From: an archaeon
GTDB lineage: Archaea > Undinarchaeota > Undinarchaeia > Undinarchaeales > JALTGF01
Length of the DNA stretch: 34,402 nucleotides
Direction: 5' to 3'
Assembly: GCA_027077325.1 (NCBI GenBank)
Contig: JALTGF010000052.1
Span: 1-34,402 of the forward strand
The notes below the pieces were generated by a model, which saw only the letters and a list, made by a program, of their open reading frames with translations, did not search any database and was not told where the DNA came from. This document shows, in pieces, positions 1 to 7,090 of this stretch. The position numbers and the translations under genes were made by a program. Within the stretch, counting starts at the first letter, position 1. Every line of letters begins with the position of its first letter.

Positions 1-3000
1 AAGTAAAATTGAATTGTTGGCGTGCTTGTTGAAACTATTGTGCTGTTTCTTGTTGTAATGTATATTGTTGGTAGTGTGTTTGGAGTTGAGCTTTGTATTG
101 TCTCAGATCCGTTCATTGCACTTGCTCCTGCAGAATCCCAAACAGTAACCTCACATGTCCAGGTTTCTCCTGTGCTTGTGTCTGTGTAAGCAGGCGCAGT
201 TGGGGTGCTCTCTAAAGTGTTGTTTGTTACTGCCAAGTTTGTCTGGTCCCAATTATTTAAATGAATACCATCTCTATACCAGGTTACGTTTGCGAGCAAG
301 GTTGAATTCTCATTATCTGTAAACCTGAAATTGCAGCCCAAATTGTCTGAGCTGGTTGGATTGTCTGGAATAACATCAACTAAATTTAGTGTTGGTGCAT
401 GATTTTGGCTTTTTAATGTTCTAGCAGTATCGTTTATCCAGAACGTATTAACATTCCCAACATTGTCAACTGTGTGGGTCCCGATCTCGTAAAGTGTGTT
501 TGGATTTAATCCAGTCGCGTTGTAGTAAGGATTTGAAGTGTCAGCAACATGAGTCCCGTTTATCCAAATTTCGGTGTGGTCAAAGTCCGCATCGCTTGGG
601 TTTGTCCACTGCCAATAAATCCAAGTCGTTCCGCGAGCGGTTTCATCTAAATTTGAAACTGTCACAGGTGGTGTCCTGTCTAAAGTTACAGCTCTTTCCC
701 CGGTTGAGACAACACTCCCTGCGGTGTCATTTGCATAAACCTTAAATGTGTAAGTCCTTTCTGCAAGCCCTGTCTTGTTTTCCCAGTACAGGGTCCCTGT
801 GTGATTGTCAAATGTTTCATTCACGCCGTTCCACTCAAGAACAACAGAATCTAACTGCACGTTATCGTCTGCAGTCACATTAATGAATACCCAATCCTTT
901 GAGTAAGTTCCATTTGAGTCTGTATTTGAATTATAATACAAACTTGGGGCGACAGTATCAACTGTTATTGTCCTAACATCACTTTGTGCAGTGCTAATCC
1001 CGTCATCACATGTTACATACCAATTGTAAACTCCATCCAAAACTGATGATGGTACAGTTAAGTCAGTTACAGTATTGTTGAATGTAGTTGAGTTTGTTGC
1101 GAGTGGGCTTGAATTGTAGTAAAGCGTGCAGCTTGTGGTCTGGTTTTCATTATCTATGAAGTAAAATTGATGTGTTGGTGTGTTGTCATTTGTTATTGAA
1201 TTGTTGTCTGGGCTAACTAAATAAACTCCTGGTTTTGTGTTTGGGACATTTTGTATTGTCTCAGATCCATTCATTGCATTTGAGCCTGAGGCATCCCAAA
1301 CTGTAACTTCACAAGTCCAGGTTTCTCCTGCTTGGGTGTCTGCAGCGCTTGGAGCATTTGGCGCGTTAGTTGCTGTGTTGTTATTTACTGCAATATTTGT
1401 TGAATCCCAATTAGTTAAATGGCTTCCATCTCTGTACCAAGTGACATTAGCATAAAAGTCATTGTTTTCATTATCGTCTGCTAAGAAACTGCATCCTAAG
1501 TTTTGGTTCGAAAGTGGGCTGTCTGGAGTTACATTAACCCATCCAAAGAATGGCGGGTGATTTACTTTTAATGTCCTAGCAGTATCATTAACCCAGTTAG
1601 GATTAACATTCCCAACATTGTCAACTGTGTGGGTCCCGATCTCGTAAAGTGTGTTTGGATTTAATCCAGTCGCGTTGTAGTAAGGATTTGAAGTGTCAGC
1701 AACATGAGTCCCGTTTATCCAAATTTCGGTGTGGTCAAAGTCCGCATCGCTTGGGTTTGTCCACTGCCAATAAATCCAAGTTGTCCCAACTGCAGTTTCC
1801 CTTAGGTTTGAAATTGACCCTGGATATGAATTGTCTAATGTTATGGTCCTCAAAGGTGTTGAAACCTTATTTTCTGCAAGGTCTTCTGCCCAGGCCCTAA
1901 ATGTGTATGTGCCTGAAGCAAGCCCAGTCTTGTTTGTCCAGTAAGCATCTCCTGCATTTTGAGCAAAACTCTCGTTTACACCGTTCCACTCTAAAGTTAC
2001 AGAGTCAAGGTTTGCATCAGTTGCAGAAACATTTACGCTAATCCAATTCTTTGCATAAGTTCCATTTGCATCTGTATATGTAATATAATTTATATTTGGG
2101 GCAGTAATATCAATTGTAATTGTCTGTGTTGCAGAAACCCCAGTGTCTTTTCCATCGTAAACCTCTATATAATATGTGTGGGTGCCTTCACTTTGGGCGC
2201 TTGTAGGTGTTATTGTTGAAGGAGTATTATTTTGAACATTAAACTCTGTGGCCACAGAGTTTCCATCAAAGTAAAGTGTTGCATTTCCTGTTTCATTTTC
2301 ATTGTCAATAAAGTAATAATCAATTGTTGGACTTGTGTTTCTTGTGTAGGTATTGTTTGGCGTAGTTATGTAAACTCCTGGTGCAGTATTTGGAATGCCT
2401 GAAATTGTCACAGATGAGCTGTTTTGAGCAACATCCCCATCGCGGTCATGTAGTGTCACTTCGCATGTCCAGGTTTCTCCTGCTGTTGTGTCTGAAGCCG
2501 TTGGACCATTTGAACTCATTAGTGTGTTGTTTTGTGCCGTAACTGTTGTGTCCCATTCATTGTCTCTTATATTGTTTTTGTACCAAGTTATATCTGCAGG
2601 AAGTGTTAAGTTTTCTGCATCTTGGTATTGAAATTCGCAATTTAAATCATCGTCAGTTCTTGGGCTTGATGGGTTAATCCTTACAAAATCAAATGTTGGT
2701 AAAGTATCTACTGTAAGTGTTCTTGCAGTGTCATTTACGAATGAGCCAATATTACCTGCAGTATCAACGCTTCTTATCTCAATTTCATACAATGTGTCTG
2801 GGTTAAGCCCCGTGGCATTAAAGTATTCATTTGTAGTATTCTCTTGAAATGTTCCATTTAGCCAAACCTCAACATGGTCAAAGTCTGCATCGCTTGGGTT
2901 TGTCCACTGCCAATAAATCCAAGTTTCTCCAATTGCAGTTTCATTTAAATCTGAAACTCCTGCAGGAGCCGTTGTGTCCAATATTACTTTTCTCTCTTCT

Positions 3001-4019
3001 GAATATCCAGTATTTCCAGAAGTATCTTGAACATAAACCTTAAATGTGTAAGTTCCAGAAGATAACCCTGTTTTGTTTTCCCAATAAACATTCCCGTTGT
3101 TATTATCAAATGTTTCAGATGCGCCGTTCCAAATCAAATTTACTGTTTGCGGATTGTCTTCAATAACTGTTGCATTTATAAAAATCCAATCCTTTTTGTA
3201 TGTCCCATTCAGGTCTGTATTTGGATTAAAATTGATTACTGGTGCGACTGTATCATCGCTAGTTTGTGCCCAGTCAACCAGTCCAGTTCCTCTGTTTCCA
3301 ACATCATCAACAGTGACTGTCTTTATTTGGTAAGAAGTACTTGGTTGAAGTCCGGTTGCATTAAAGTATTCATTTGTAGTGTTTTCTTTAAACACACCAT
3401 TAATCCAAATCTCCGTGTGGTCAAAATCTGAATCAGTTGGATTGTTCCATGTCCAATAAATCCAATTTGTCCCAACAGATTGCTCTCCTAAATTATAAAC
3501 AACGTGTGGTGGCGTAGTGTCAATTGTTAATGTTCTCGTTTGGCTGTAAACCAAGTTAGAATTGCTGTCTATGCACCTTATTTTCCATCTATAAGTTCCT
3601 TCGGTGGTTTCAGTGATAGGAACGCCATTGTATCTCCCATCTGCATTTACAGATAAGTTGCTCCATTTTTGTGAGCCATTATACCAGAGAGAGCATCCAA
3701 CAGTTGCATCATCTGGATCACTAACAGAAAAATTATGTATGTTTGTTGTTTCTTTTGTTTTGTAGTTATTTGGCGGGGAATACAAAGTTATTACAGGATA
3801 TGCACTCCCGGTCACTACAGGGGGGGTTGGCCCCGAATCTATTACTTTTGATGTTGTTGGGCTTGTTTTATTTGTGCCAATCCCTAAAAAATGGACTCCT
3901 AAAACGTGGTTTTGTGTTGGGCTTTTCTTAATTATGAAAAAAGAAGCATATATAGGGCTAACTAAAAGTAATGTAATCAATACTGTCACTGCCAAGAGTT
4001 TCGCTACATTTTTAGTCAT
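1..4019 (-). CDS. large repetitive cell-surface protein, C-terminal part beyond the window
   Basis: An open frame with no stop runs from an ATG at 4019 to the left edge, about 1,339 codons. The first ~26 residues (MTKNVAKLLAVTVLITLLLV...PIYA) look like a signal peptide, so the protein is probably exported. The rest is threonine-, asparagine- and aspartate-rich with many N-x-S/T sites, and is built from Ig/fibronectin-III-like modules. A module with the core TWIYWQWTNPSDADFDH recurs near residues 186, 363, 746 and 1131, and Cys-containing Ig-like modules (GETWTCEV) lie between. The last two large repeats are 385 residues apart. A GGTGA Shine-Dalgarno-like sequence lies just before the ATG. Family knowledge: proteins of this build are S-layer, adhesin or surface glycoproteins. 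The specific role and the membrane or wall anchor, expected at the missing C-terminus, cannot be seen. Confidence 0.85.
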   Translation of the reverse strand, partial: MTKNVAKLLAVTVLITLLLVSPIYASFFIIKKSPTQNHVLGVHFLGIGTNKTSPTTSKVIDSGPTPPVVTGSAYPVITLYSPPNNYKTKETTNIHNFSVSDPDDATVGCSLWYNGSQKWSNLSVNADGRYNGVPITETTEGTYRWKIRCIDSNSNLVYSQTRTLTIDTTPPHVVYNLGEQSVGTNWIYWTWNNPTDSDFDHTEIWINGVFKENTTNEYFNATGLQPSTSYQIKTVTVDDVGNRGTGLVDWAQTSDDTVAPVINFNPNTDLNGTYKKDWIFINATVIEDNPQTVNLIWNGASETFDNNNGNVYWENKTGLSSGTYTFKVYVQDTSGNTGYSEERKVILDTTAPAGVSDLNETAIGETWIYWQWTNPSDADFDHVEVWLNGTFQENTTNEYFNATGLNPDTLYEIEIRSVDTAGNIGSFVNDTARTLTVDTLPTFDFVRINPSSPRTDDDLNCEFQYQDAENLTLPADITWYKNNIRDNEWDTTVTAQNNTLMSSNGPTASDTTAGETWTCEVTLHDRDGDVAQNSSSVTISGIPNTAPGVYITTPNNTYTRNTSPTIDYYFIDNENETGNATLYFDGNSVATEFNVQNNTPSTITPTSAQSEGTHTYYIEVYDGKDTGVSATQTITIDITAPNINYITYTDANGTYAKNWISVNVSATDANLDSVTLEWNGVNESFAQNAGDAYWTNKTGLASGTYTFRAWAEDLAENKVSTPLRTITLDNSYPGSISNLRETAVGTTWIYWQWTNPSDADFDHTEIWINGTHVADTSNPYYNATGLNPNTLYEIGTHTVDNVGNVNPNWVNDTARTLKVNHPPFFGWVNVTPDSPLSNQNLGCSFLADDNENNDFYANVTWYRDGSHLTNWDSTNIAVNNNTATNAPNAPSAADTQAGETWTCEVTVWDASGSNAMNGSETIQNVPNTKPGVYLVSPDNNSITNDNTPTHQFYFIDNENQTTSCTLYYNSSPLATNSTTFNNTVTDLTVPSSVLDGVYNWYVTCDDGISTAQSDVRTITVDTVAPSLYYNSNTDSNGTYSKDWVFINVTADDNVQLDSVVLEWNGVNETFDNHTGTLYWENKTGLAERTYTFKVYANDTAGSVVSTGERAVTLDRTPPVTVSNLDETARGTTWIYWQWTNPSDADFDHTEIWINGTHVADTSNPYYNATGLNPNTLYEIGTHTVDNVGNVNTFWINDTARTLKSQNHAPTLNLVDVIPDNPTSSDNLGCNFRFTDNENSTLLANVTWYRDGIHLNNWDQTNLAVTNNTLESTPTAPAYTDTSTGETWTCEVTVWDSAGASAMNGSETIQSSTPNTLPTIYITTRNSTIVSTSTPTIQFY
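447..626 (-). repeat. 180-bp exact direct repeat, copy A (inside the surface protein gene)
   Basis: This segment is identical over 180 bp to 1602-1781, offset exactly 1,155 bp (385 codons). It encodes 60 residues of the fibronectin-like module. Sequence on both sides diverges at once. Confidence 0.95.
1602..1781 (-). repeat. 180-bp exact direct repeat, copy B (inside the surface protein gene)
   Basis: Identical to 447-626. A third related module near 2710-2940 is clearly diverged except for about 45 bp over the WIYWQWTNPSDADFD core, so the identity of copies A and B is recent. Confidence 0.95.
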
Positions 4020-4055
4020 TCACCCAAACATTGAGTTATTATATAGTAAAAGGGG

Positions 4056-4066
4056 TATTTATATTT
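4056..4066 (-). promoter_or_regulatory. candidate TATA box for the surface protein gene
   Basis: AAATATAAATA on the minus strand places a start site about 25 nt downstream, near 4037, giving an ~18-nt leader with a GGTGA ribosome-binding sequence. A second AT-rich box at about 4038-4046 is possible. Confidence 0.4.
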
Positions 4067-4101
4067 TTGGATTTTTACCACTGGTCAGTTAAAAATATAA
4101 A

Positions 4102-4123
4102 ATCAGGTGGGGCCAGCGTGATA
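4102..4123 (-). repeat. second copy of the tRNA-Phe 3' end
   Basis: Twenty-two bases are identical to 4206-4227, the 3' end of tRNA-Phe, 104 bp downstream of it. The repeat starts with the UAU of the intron's 3' splice bulge, then holds the 3' T-stem strand (CACGC), the 3' acceptor strand (UGGCCCC), discriminator A, CC, and 4 nt of flank. No tRNA 5' half accompanies this copy. Confidence 0.9.
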
Positions 4124-4129
4124 CCCTAG

Positions 4130-4165
4130 CTAGGAACCTGCTTTGCAATTTATCCCGGTTCCTAG
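4130..4165 (-). repeat. hairpin before the second tRNA-Phe 3' end
   Basis: A perfect 9-bp stem (CTAGGAACC / GGTTCCTAG, loop 18 nt) lies directly upstream, in the tRNA direction, of the duplicated 3' end. It occupies the place that the intron hairpin has in the intact tRNA gene. Confidence 0.8.
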
Positions 4166-4211
4166 AACCTCCAGTAATAGAAATTATGACTACAAACAAA
4201 AAGTTATCAGG

Positions 4212-4326
4212 TGGGGCCAGCGTGATATCCAGCCGCACTGAATGCACAAAAGCGGCAGTGACGGCGTTTGAACACGCGACACCCAGATCTTCAGTCTGGT
4301 GCTCTCCCGAGCTGAGCTATGGCCCC
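4212..4326 (-). tRNA. tRNA-Phe (GAA) with a 41-nt T-loop intron
   Basis: The cloverleaf reads: acceptor GGGGCCA/UGGCCCC, D-stem GCUC/GAGC, anticodon stem CCAGA/UCUGG with loop CUGAAGA (anticodon GAA), T-stem GCGUG/CACGC, discriminator A at 4212. The T-loop is interrupted at 59/60 by 41 nt (4226-4266). The junction folds as a full BHB motif: T-stem, then bulge UA|U, 4-bp helix UUCA/UGGA, bulge AA|C, then an intron stem GCCG/CGGC continuing through CACUG/CAGUG. Removing the insert restores the loop UUCAAAU. This is an unusual site, since most archaeal tRNA introns sit at 37/38. The 3' terminal CC is encoded without the final A. Confidence 0.93.
4226..4266 (-). other. T-loop intron of tRNA-Phe (site 59/60)
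   Basis: Forty-one nucleotides whose ends fit the second-to-third nucleotide cuts of the two 3-nt BHB bulges. The intron body is one hairpin of nine pairs with a single bulged U. Confidence 0.85.
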
Positions 4327-4490
4327 ATTTTATAACATCTCATTAGTCTCTCTTATTATATATTAGTATTATATCATGTGAGTGTTTTTTACTTTTCTTA
4401 AGTTGTTGTTCTTGATTTGTTAAATCTATCTTATATATCTTTTTAAACCTCAAACTTTATAAGTCCAAAACACCTAACTTTAAAAAGATT

Positions 4491-4718
4491 ATGGTAACTG
4501 CTTTTATTTTAATAACAACAAAATCTGGAAAAGAAAAGAAAATCCGAAACACGCTTCTAAAAATTCCAGAAGTTAAGGAAGCCCAGGTAGTTTACGGGGA
4601 TTTTGACCTGGTTGTAAAGCTAGAAGCAGACAGCTTGGACAAACTAAACAATATTGTGCTTTCAAAAATTAGAAAACTTTCAGATATCTCTGTAACTACA
4701 ACTTTAATCTCAATATAA
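4491..4718 (+). CDS. stand-alone Lrp/AsnC ligand-binding (RAM) domain protein
   Basis: The 75-residue product is only the alpha-beta RAM domain of Lrp/AsnC regulators (start MVTAFILITTKSGKE; the segment VYGDFDLVVKLEADSLDKL is typical), with no helix-turn-helix. Family knowledge: such stand-alone domains form ring-like oligomers that bind amino acids or modulate full-length Lrp proteins. A TATA-like TTTATAA near 4455 lies about 35 nt before the ATG, giving a short leader. It is divergent from tRNA-Phe, and a tiny membrane ORF follows 4 nt after its stop, so the two are probably co-transcribed. The ligand is unknown. Confidence 0.85.
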   Translation: MVTAFILITTKSGKEKKIRNTLLKIPEVKEAQVVYGDFDLVVKLEADSLDKLNNIVLSKIRKLSDISVTTTLISI

Positions 4719-4722
4719 CCTT

Positions 4723-4827
4723 ATGAAACTTGAAGTGCTTCTTAAAATTCTTGCAGTGTTTATGTTAATTTTTATATTAGGATTTATTTTTGCTGCAATT
4801 CATGTATTTGTTTTAGGTGGCCACTAA
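4723..4827 (+). CDS. 34-residue single-span membrane peptide
   Basis: A small ORF starts 4 nt after the RAM gene's stop: MKLEVLLKILAVFMLIFILG followed by FIFAAIHVFVLGGH. Residues ~5-31 form one hydrophobic helix with a positive residue near the N-terminus. Position and clean composition suggest translational coupling to the RAM protein. No function is known. It ends 13 nt before the convergent coiled-coil gene. It is real only if conserved beside the RAM gene in relatives. Confidence 0.5.
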   Translation: MKLEVLLKILAVFMLIFILGFIFAAIHVFVLGGH

Positions 4828-4840
4828 TGTCTTTTTTTAA

Positions 4841-5257
4841 TTAAAGTACTTGTGAAAGTTTTCCTCTCATATCCTCAAGTGCAGCCTTCATGTTGTTTGT
4901 AAGTGCTTTAATCTTTTCCTTCTCAACCTGGATGTCTGAAATCCTTTTTTCACTGGTAATTATCTGGTACTCAAGTTCTTCTTTGTCTTTTTTGAGGCTT
5001 TTAATTGCCTCTTCTAGCTCTTTCTCTTCTTGCTCTCTCTTCTCAAACTCTCCTTTCAAGGTTTCCTTTGTTTTTTCAAGTGCAAGAATTGTTTCAGCAA
5101 GCTTTTGCTTTTTCTCTTCGAGAAGTGAGGTCATTCGCTCAAATCTTTCCTTTGCTTCCTGAATATTCAAAGCGTGCTCTACCTCGTGATTTAAGTTATC
5201 AATTACATTATCAATCTCTTCAACACCTATTGTTTCTAAATCCATATTTGTTCCCAT
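4841..5257 (-). CDS. coiled-coil protein of unknown function
   Basis: A 138-residue, highly charged protein. From about residue 25 to the end it is one long predicted coiled coil (heptad-like runs such as ERMTSLLEEKKQKLAETILA) with no cysteines, membrane segment or enzyme motif. The ATG at 5257 has a strong GGAGG ribosome-binding sequence about 8 nt upstream and a TATA-like sequence near 5292-5298. I do not recognise the family. A structural or scaffolding role is only a guess. Confidence 0.7.
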   Translation of the reverse strand: MGTNMDLETIGVEEIDNVIDNLNHEVEHALNIQEAKERFERMTSLLEEKKQKLAETILALEKTKETLKGEFEKREQEEKELEEAIKSLKKDKEELEYQIITSEKRISDIQVEKEKIKALTNNMKAALEDMRGKLSQVL

Positions 5258-5301
5258 TCTAACCTCCTCATTTTCTAGTGATTAAAGTAATATAAAAATG
5301 T

Positions 5302-5712
5302 TTACCAAACTGAACTAACTGCGCTATAAATTATATGGGCCATTATTACAATTGGCAGCCCTAACTCAAAAAATGCAAGGCTAAACAAAACACCCATTAC
5401 AAGGCCATCTGCCGTAAATGGCGGCCCGTAAACAAGCCCCATATAAATCATATACAGGATAGCACTCCCTAAAAGGCCTGGAATTAGCCCAAAAGTCCCT
5501 ATTAAAAACATTAGCAGGAAAAGCCTAAAGAAAATTTCTTCAACAATTGGGCCAATTACGACAAACCATGTGCGCTTTCTCAAAATTATGAAGTTTCCTT
5601 GGTACATTATTGCCCTGATTGGGATTGCAATCCCTAAAGAGAGCAGAGCAAGGGCTATTGGAACCATCCACCAGGGTTCAAGCGTTGCAATTATATCTAT
5701 TGGATTTATCAT
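5302..5712 (-). CDS. CPBP-family membrane protein, probably catalytically inactive
   Basis: This 136-residue membrane protein has about four hydrophobic segments and is a short paralogue of the next gene upstream. CPBP (CAAX protease and bacteriocin-processing, Abi) proteases use EExxxR, a His in FxxxH, and HxxxN/D. Here motif 1 is kept (E58, E59, R63 in GPIVEEIFFR). The motif 2 His is replaced by Met91 (YMIYM instead of FGIAH), and motif 4 reads H126...Ser130 instead of HxxxN. It is therefore probably a non-catalytic partner. The ATG starts one nucleotide after the paralogue's stop, so the two are one transcript and probably translationally coupled. Confidence 0.75.
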   Translation of the reverse strand: MINPIDIIATLEPWWMVPIALALLSLGIAIPIRAIMYQGNFIILRKRTWFVVIGPIVEEIFFRLFLLMFLIGTFGLIPGLLGSAILYMIYMGLVYGPPFTADGLVMGVLFSLAFFELGLPIVIMAHIIYSAVSSVW

Positions 5713-5713
5713 T

Positions 5714-6172
5714 TTAGCCTATTTCTGATAAGAGATTATGCGTTATATGTGCAAAAATTGGGACTACTATGCCAAACTGCATAAATGCAAACCCCATAAT
5801 TATCCCAAATATTAGCCCGTCTGCAAGTTTAAGCCCGCCATATGGTATGTGTGCTATCCCAAAAAGAAGTGCGGATGCGGCAATTGCAATGATTGTTGAA
5901 TTAAAAAATGGAATTAGCAATGTTATAAGCGCGAACCTGAAAACAATCTCCTCAATTATTGGGCCCGTTACTATTGTGTGAAAAGCGCCAGTTCTCCAAC
6001 CACCCGACATTGGGCTTATAATAATCTGTGACATCAAAAAGCAGGAAATTACAAATGTAATAATTCCAAGAACTGCGCCTAGCTCAATTGGCAGAATATT
6101 AAACGTGTGGCCAAGCAAAGTAACTTCTGCGTATTTGCTTAGAATTTGCTCTAACTCTACTAAGATGTCCAT
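5714..6172 (-). CDS. CPBP-family intramembrane metalloprotease (short form)
   Basis: The 152-residue membrane protein carries all core CPBP motifs: E74, E75 and R79 (GPIIEEIVFR), F104 and H108 (FGIAH), and H142...N146 (AHITHN). Family knowledge: CPBP proteins are Rce1-like intramembrane proteases that process prenylated proteins or peptides. It is shorter than most members but covers the catalytic core. A TATA box (TTTATATACT on the minus strand, near 6201-6210) lies about 34 nt before the ATG. It leads a two-gene unit with a degenerate paralogue. The substrate is unknown. Confidence 0.82.
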   Translation of the reverse strand: MDILVELEQILSKYAEVTLLGHTFNILPIELGAVLGIITFVISCFLMSQIIISPMSGGWRTGAFHTIVTGPIIEEIVFRFALITLLIPFFNSTIIAIAASALLFGIAHIPYGGLKLADGLIFGIIMGFAFMQFGIVVPIFAHITHNLLSEIG

Positions 6173-6200
6173 CTTGTCACTACTACTAAGTGATAAAATT

Positions 6201-6210
6201 AGTATATAAA
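6201..6210 (-). promoter_or_regulatory. TATA box for the CPBP gene pair
   Basis: TTTATATACT on the minus strand is followed about 25 nt later by a plausible start site, leaving a ~10-nt leader before the ATG at 6172. Confidence 0.55.
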
Positions 6211-6218
6211 CCTTTTCT

Positions 6219-6857
6219 TTATTTAATGATCCCCTTTAGTTCTCTTAAATTGTGGATAATGTAGTCCGGGCTTTTTTCTTTAATCTTTTCTTCACTTTCC
6301 CATTCATACTTTGAAAGAATTATACTTTTACACCCAACTTTTTTTGCTACTTCAACATCGTCTGCCTTGTCTCCAATGTAATACGTTTCCAAAGGGCTAC
6401 AATTTGCATTGCTAATCATGTTATCTATGGCCTCAGCTTTATTTTCAAATGGGCTATCTGCAGTTATTATTTTGTCAAATGTAGTCTTTTCAAAAAGTCC
6501 TTTTTCAAAGCAAGCATCAATAAATGCACGGTCCCCATTAGTCACTAGTGCAACATAATGGTTTTGCTCTCTCAGGTATTTTAAAATTTCATTTGCTTCT
6601 GGATCAACTCTTGAGAGTGCTAATGTTCCATCTTTCTTTAAGATTTTGTCAATTTGCTCTTTTGCCTTTTGAATTTCTTCTTCGCTCTCCCCAATTAATT
6701 CTCTTAAAACAACAATTGTCTTCGGTCCAAAATGGCTTGCAATTTCCTCATCTGTGTAAGATTTTCCAAACAATTTTATTGTTTCCTTAAATGCATGTAT
6801 CCAACTCTTTCTCGAATCTATAAGGACTCCATCAAAATCAAAAATTATGCATGCCAT
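6219..6857 (-). CDS. HAD-superfamily phosphatase
   Basis: A 212-residue Rossmann-type hydrolase with all HAD motifs: the nucleophile and acid-base aspartates in FDFDGVLIDS (residues 6-15), the motif II Thr in LVTNGD, and motif IV GDKADD near the C-terminus, with a helical cap between. Family knowledge: a phosphoglycolate- or beta-phosphoglucomutase-like phosphatase; the substrate is unknown. The start is ATG 6857 (MACIIFDFDG), with AAAGGTG about 8 nt before it. A frame continuing 20 codons further upstream runs into the tRNA-Ser 3'-end array and is not protein. A CATATATTT box near 6874-6882 adjoins the last tRNA-Ser 3'-end copy. Confidence 0.85.
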   Translation of the reverse strand: MACIIFDFDGVLIDSRKSWIHAFKETIKLFGKSYTDEEIASHFGPKTIVVLRELIGESEEEIQKAKEQIDKILKKDGTLALSRVDPEANEILKYLREQNHYVALVTNGDRAFIDACFEKGLFEKTTFDKIITADSPFENKAEAIDNMISNANCSPLETYYIGDKADDVEVAKKVGCKSIILSKYEWESEEKIKEKSPDYIIHNLRELKGIIK

Positions 6858-6878
6858 TATAAGAACACCTTTGAAATA

Positions 6879-6898
6879 TATGAGGCGCCGAGCCCAGT
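6879..6898 (-). repeat. third, decayed copy of the tRNA-Ser 3' end
   Basis: Positions 6879-6892 match 7084-7097 (14 bp), and the following bases still resemble the acceptor and T-stem (minus strand CUGG then GCUCGGC, G, CC, UCAUA). Compared with the tRNA-Ser 5' half, one acceptor pair and one T-stem pair would be lost, so this copy is probably dead. A 6-bp hairpin (TGGCTG/CAGCCA, 6898-6913) adjoins it. Confidence 0.75.
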
Positions 6899-6919
6899 GG
6901 CTGTGGTCAGCCAGCACCC

Positions 6920-6947
6920 ATCCTGCACTCGCTTCGCGAGGCAGGAT
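6920..6947. repeat. extended hairpin containing CACTCGCTTCGCGAG
   Basis: Stem ATCCTGC/GCAGGAT plus CTCGC/GCGAG, with a TTC loop and one bulged A. The 15-nt core CACTCGCTTCGCGAG also occurs in the tRNA-Thr intron on the other strand, with different but again self-complementary flanks. Confidence 0.85.
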
Positions 6948-6981
6948 TTGATTTTTATTTCAAGTACTTGCAAATGTATAA

Positions 6982-6999
6982 GCGCCGAGACCAGGATTT
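6982..6999 (-). repeat. second copy of the tRNA-Ser 3' end
   Basis: Seventeen of 18 bases match 7090-7107. On the minus strand it reads GGAAAU, CCUGG (T-stem), UCUCGGC (acceptor), G73. The one change turns the seventh acceptor pair into G-U, so it could still pair fully with the tRNA-Ser 5' half. The preceding GGA could pair with the T-loop UUC as in a BHB helix. No 5' half accompanies it. Confidence 0.85.
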
Positions 7000-7004
7000 C
7001 CGCC

Positions 7005-7030
7005 CCTTTTCTTTTCGCGAAAAGAAAAGG
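7005..7030. repeat. 26-bp perfect palindrome before the second tRNA-Ser 3' end
   Basis: Two 13-nt arms (CCTTTTCTTTTCG and its exact complement) make a strong hairpin immediately upstream, in the tRNA direction, of the second 3'-end copy. The sequence AAAAGAAAAGG repeats again at about 7044-7054. Confidence 0.9.
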
Positions 7031-7090
7031 TGTAGGGTAGCCCAAAAGAAAAGGCAAGGTATTACCCTTTTTTTATTATATATTATGAGG

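Noticed and set aside
494..1900. Two plus-strand ORFs of 83 codons (494-745 and 1649-1900) with identical first halves
   Set aside because: They are antisense shadows of the 180-bp exact repeat in the minus-strand surface protein; codon content is not protein-like.
4102..4227. attL/attR of an integrated virus at tRNA-Phe
   Set aside because: Only 104 bp separate the repeats, and no integrase or viral gene is present; an old excision scar cannot be excluded, but the same layout at tRNA-Ser favours another cause.
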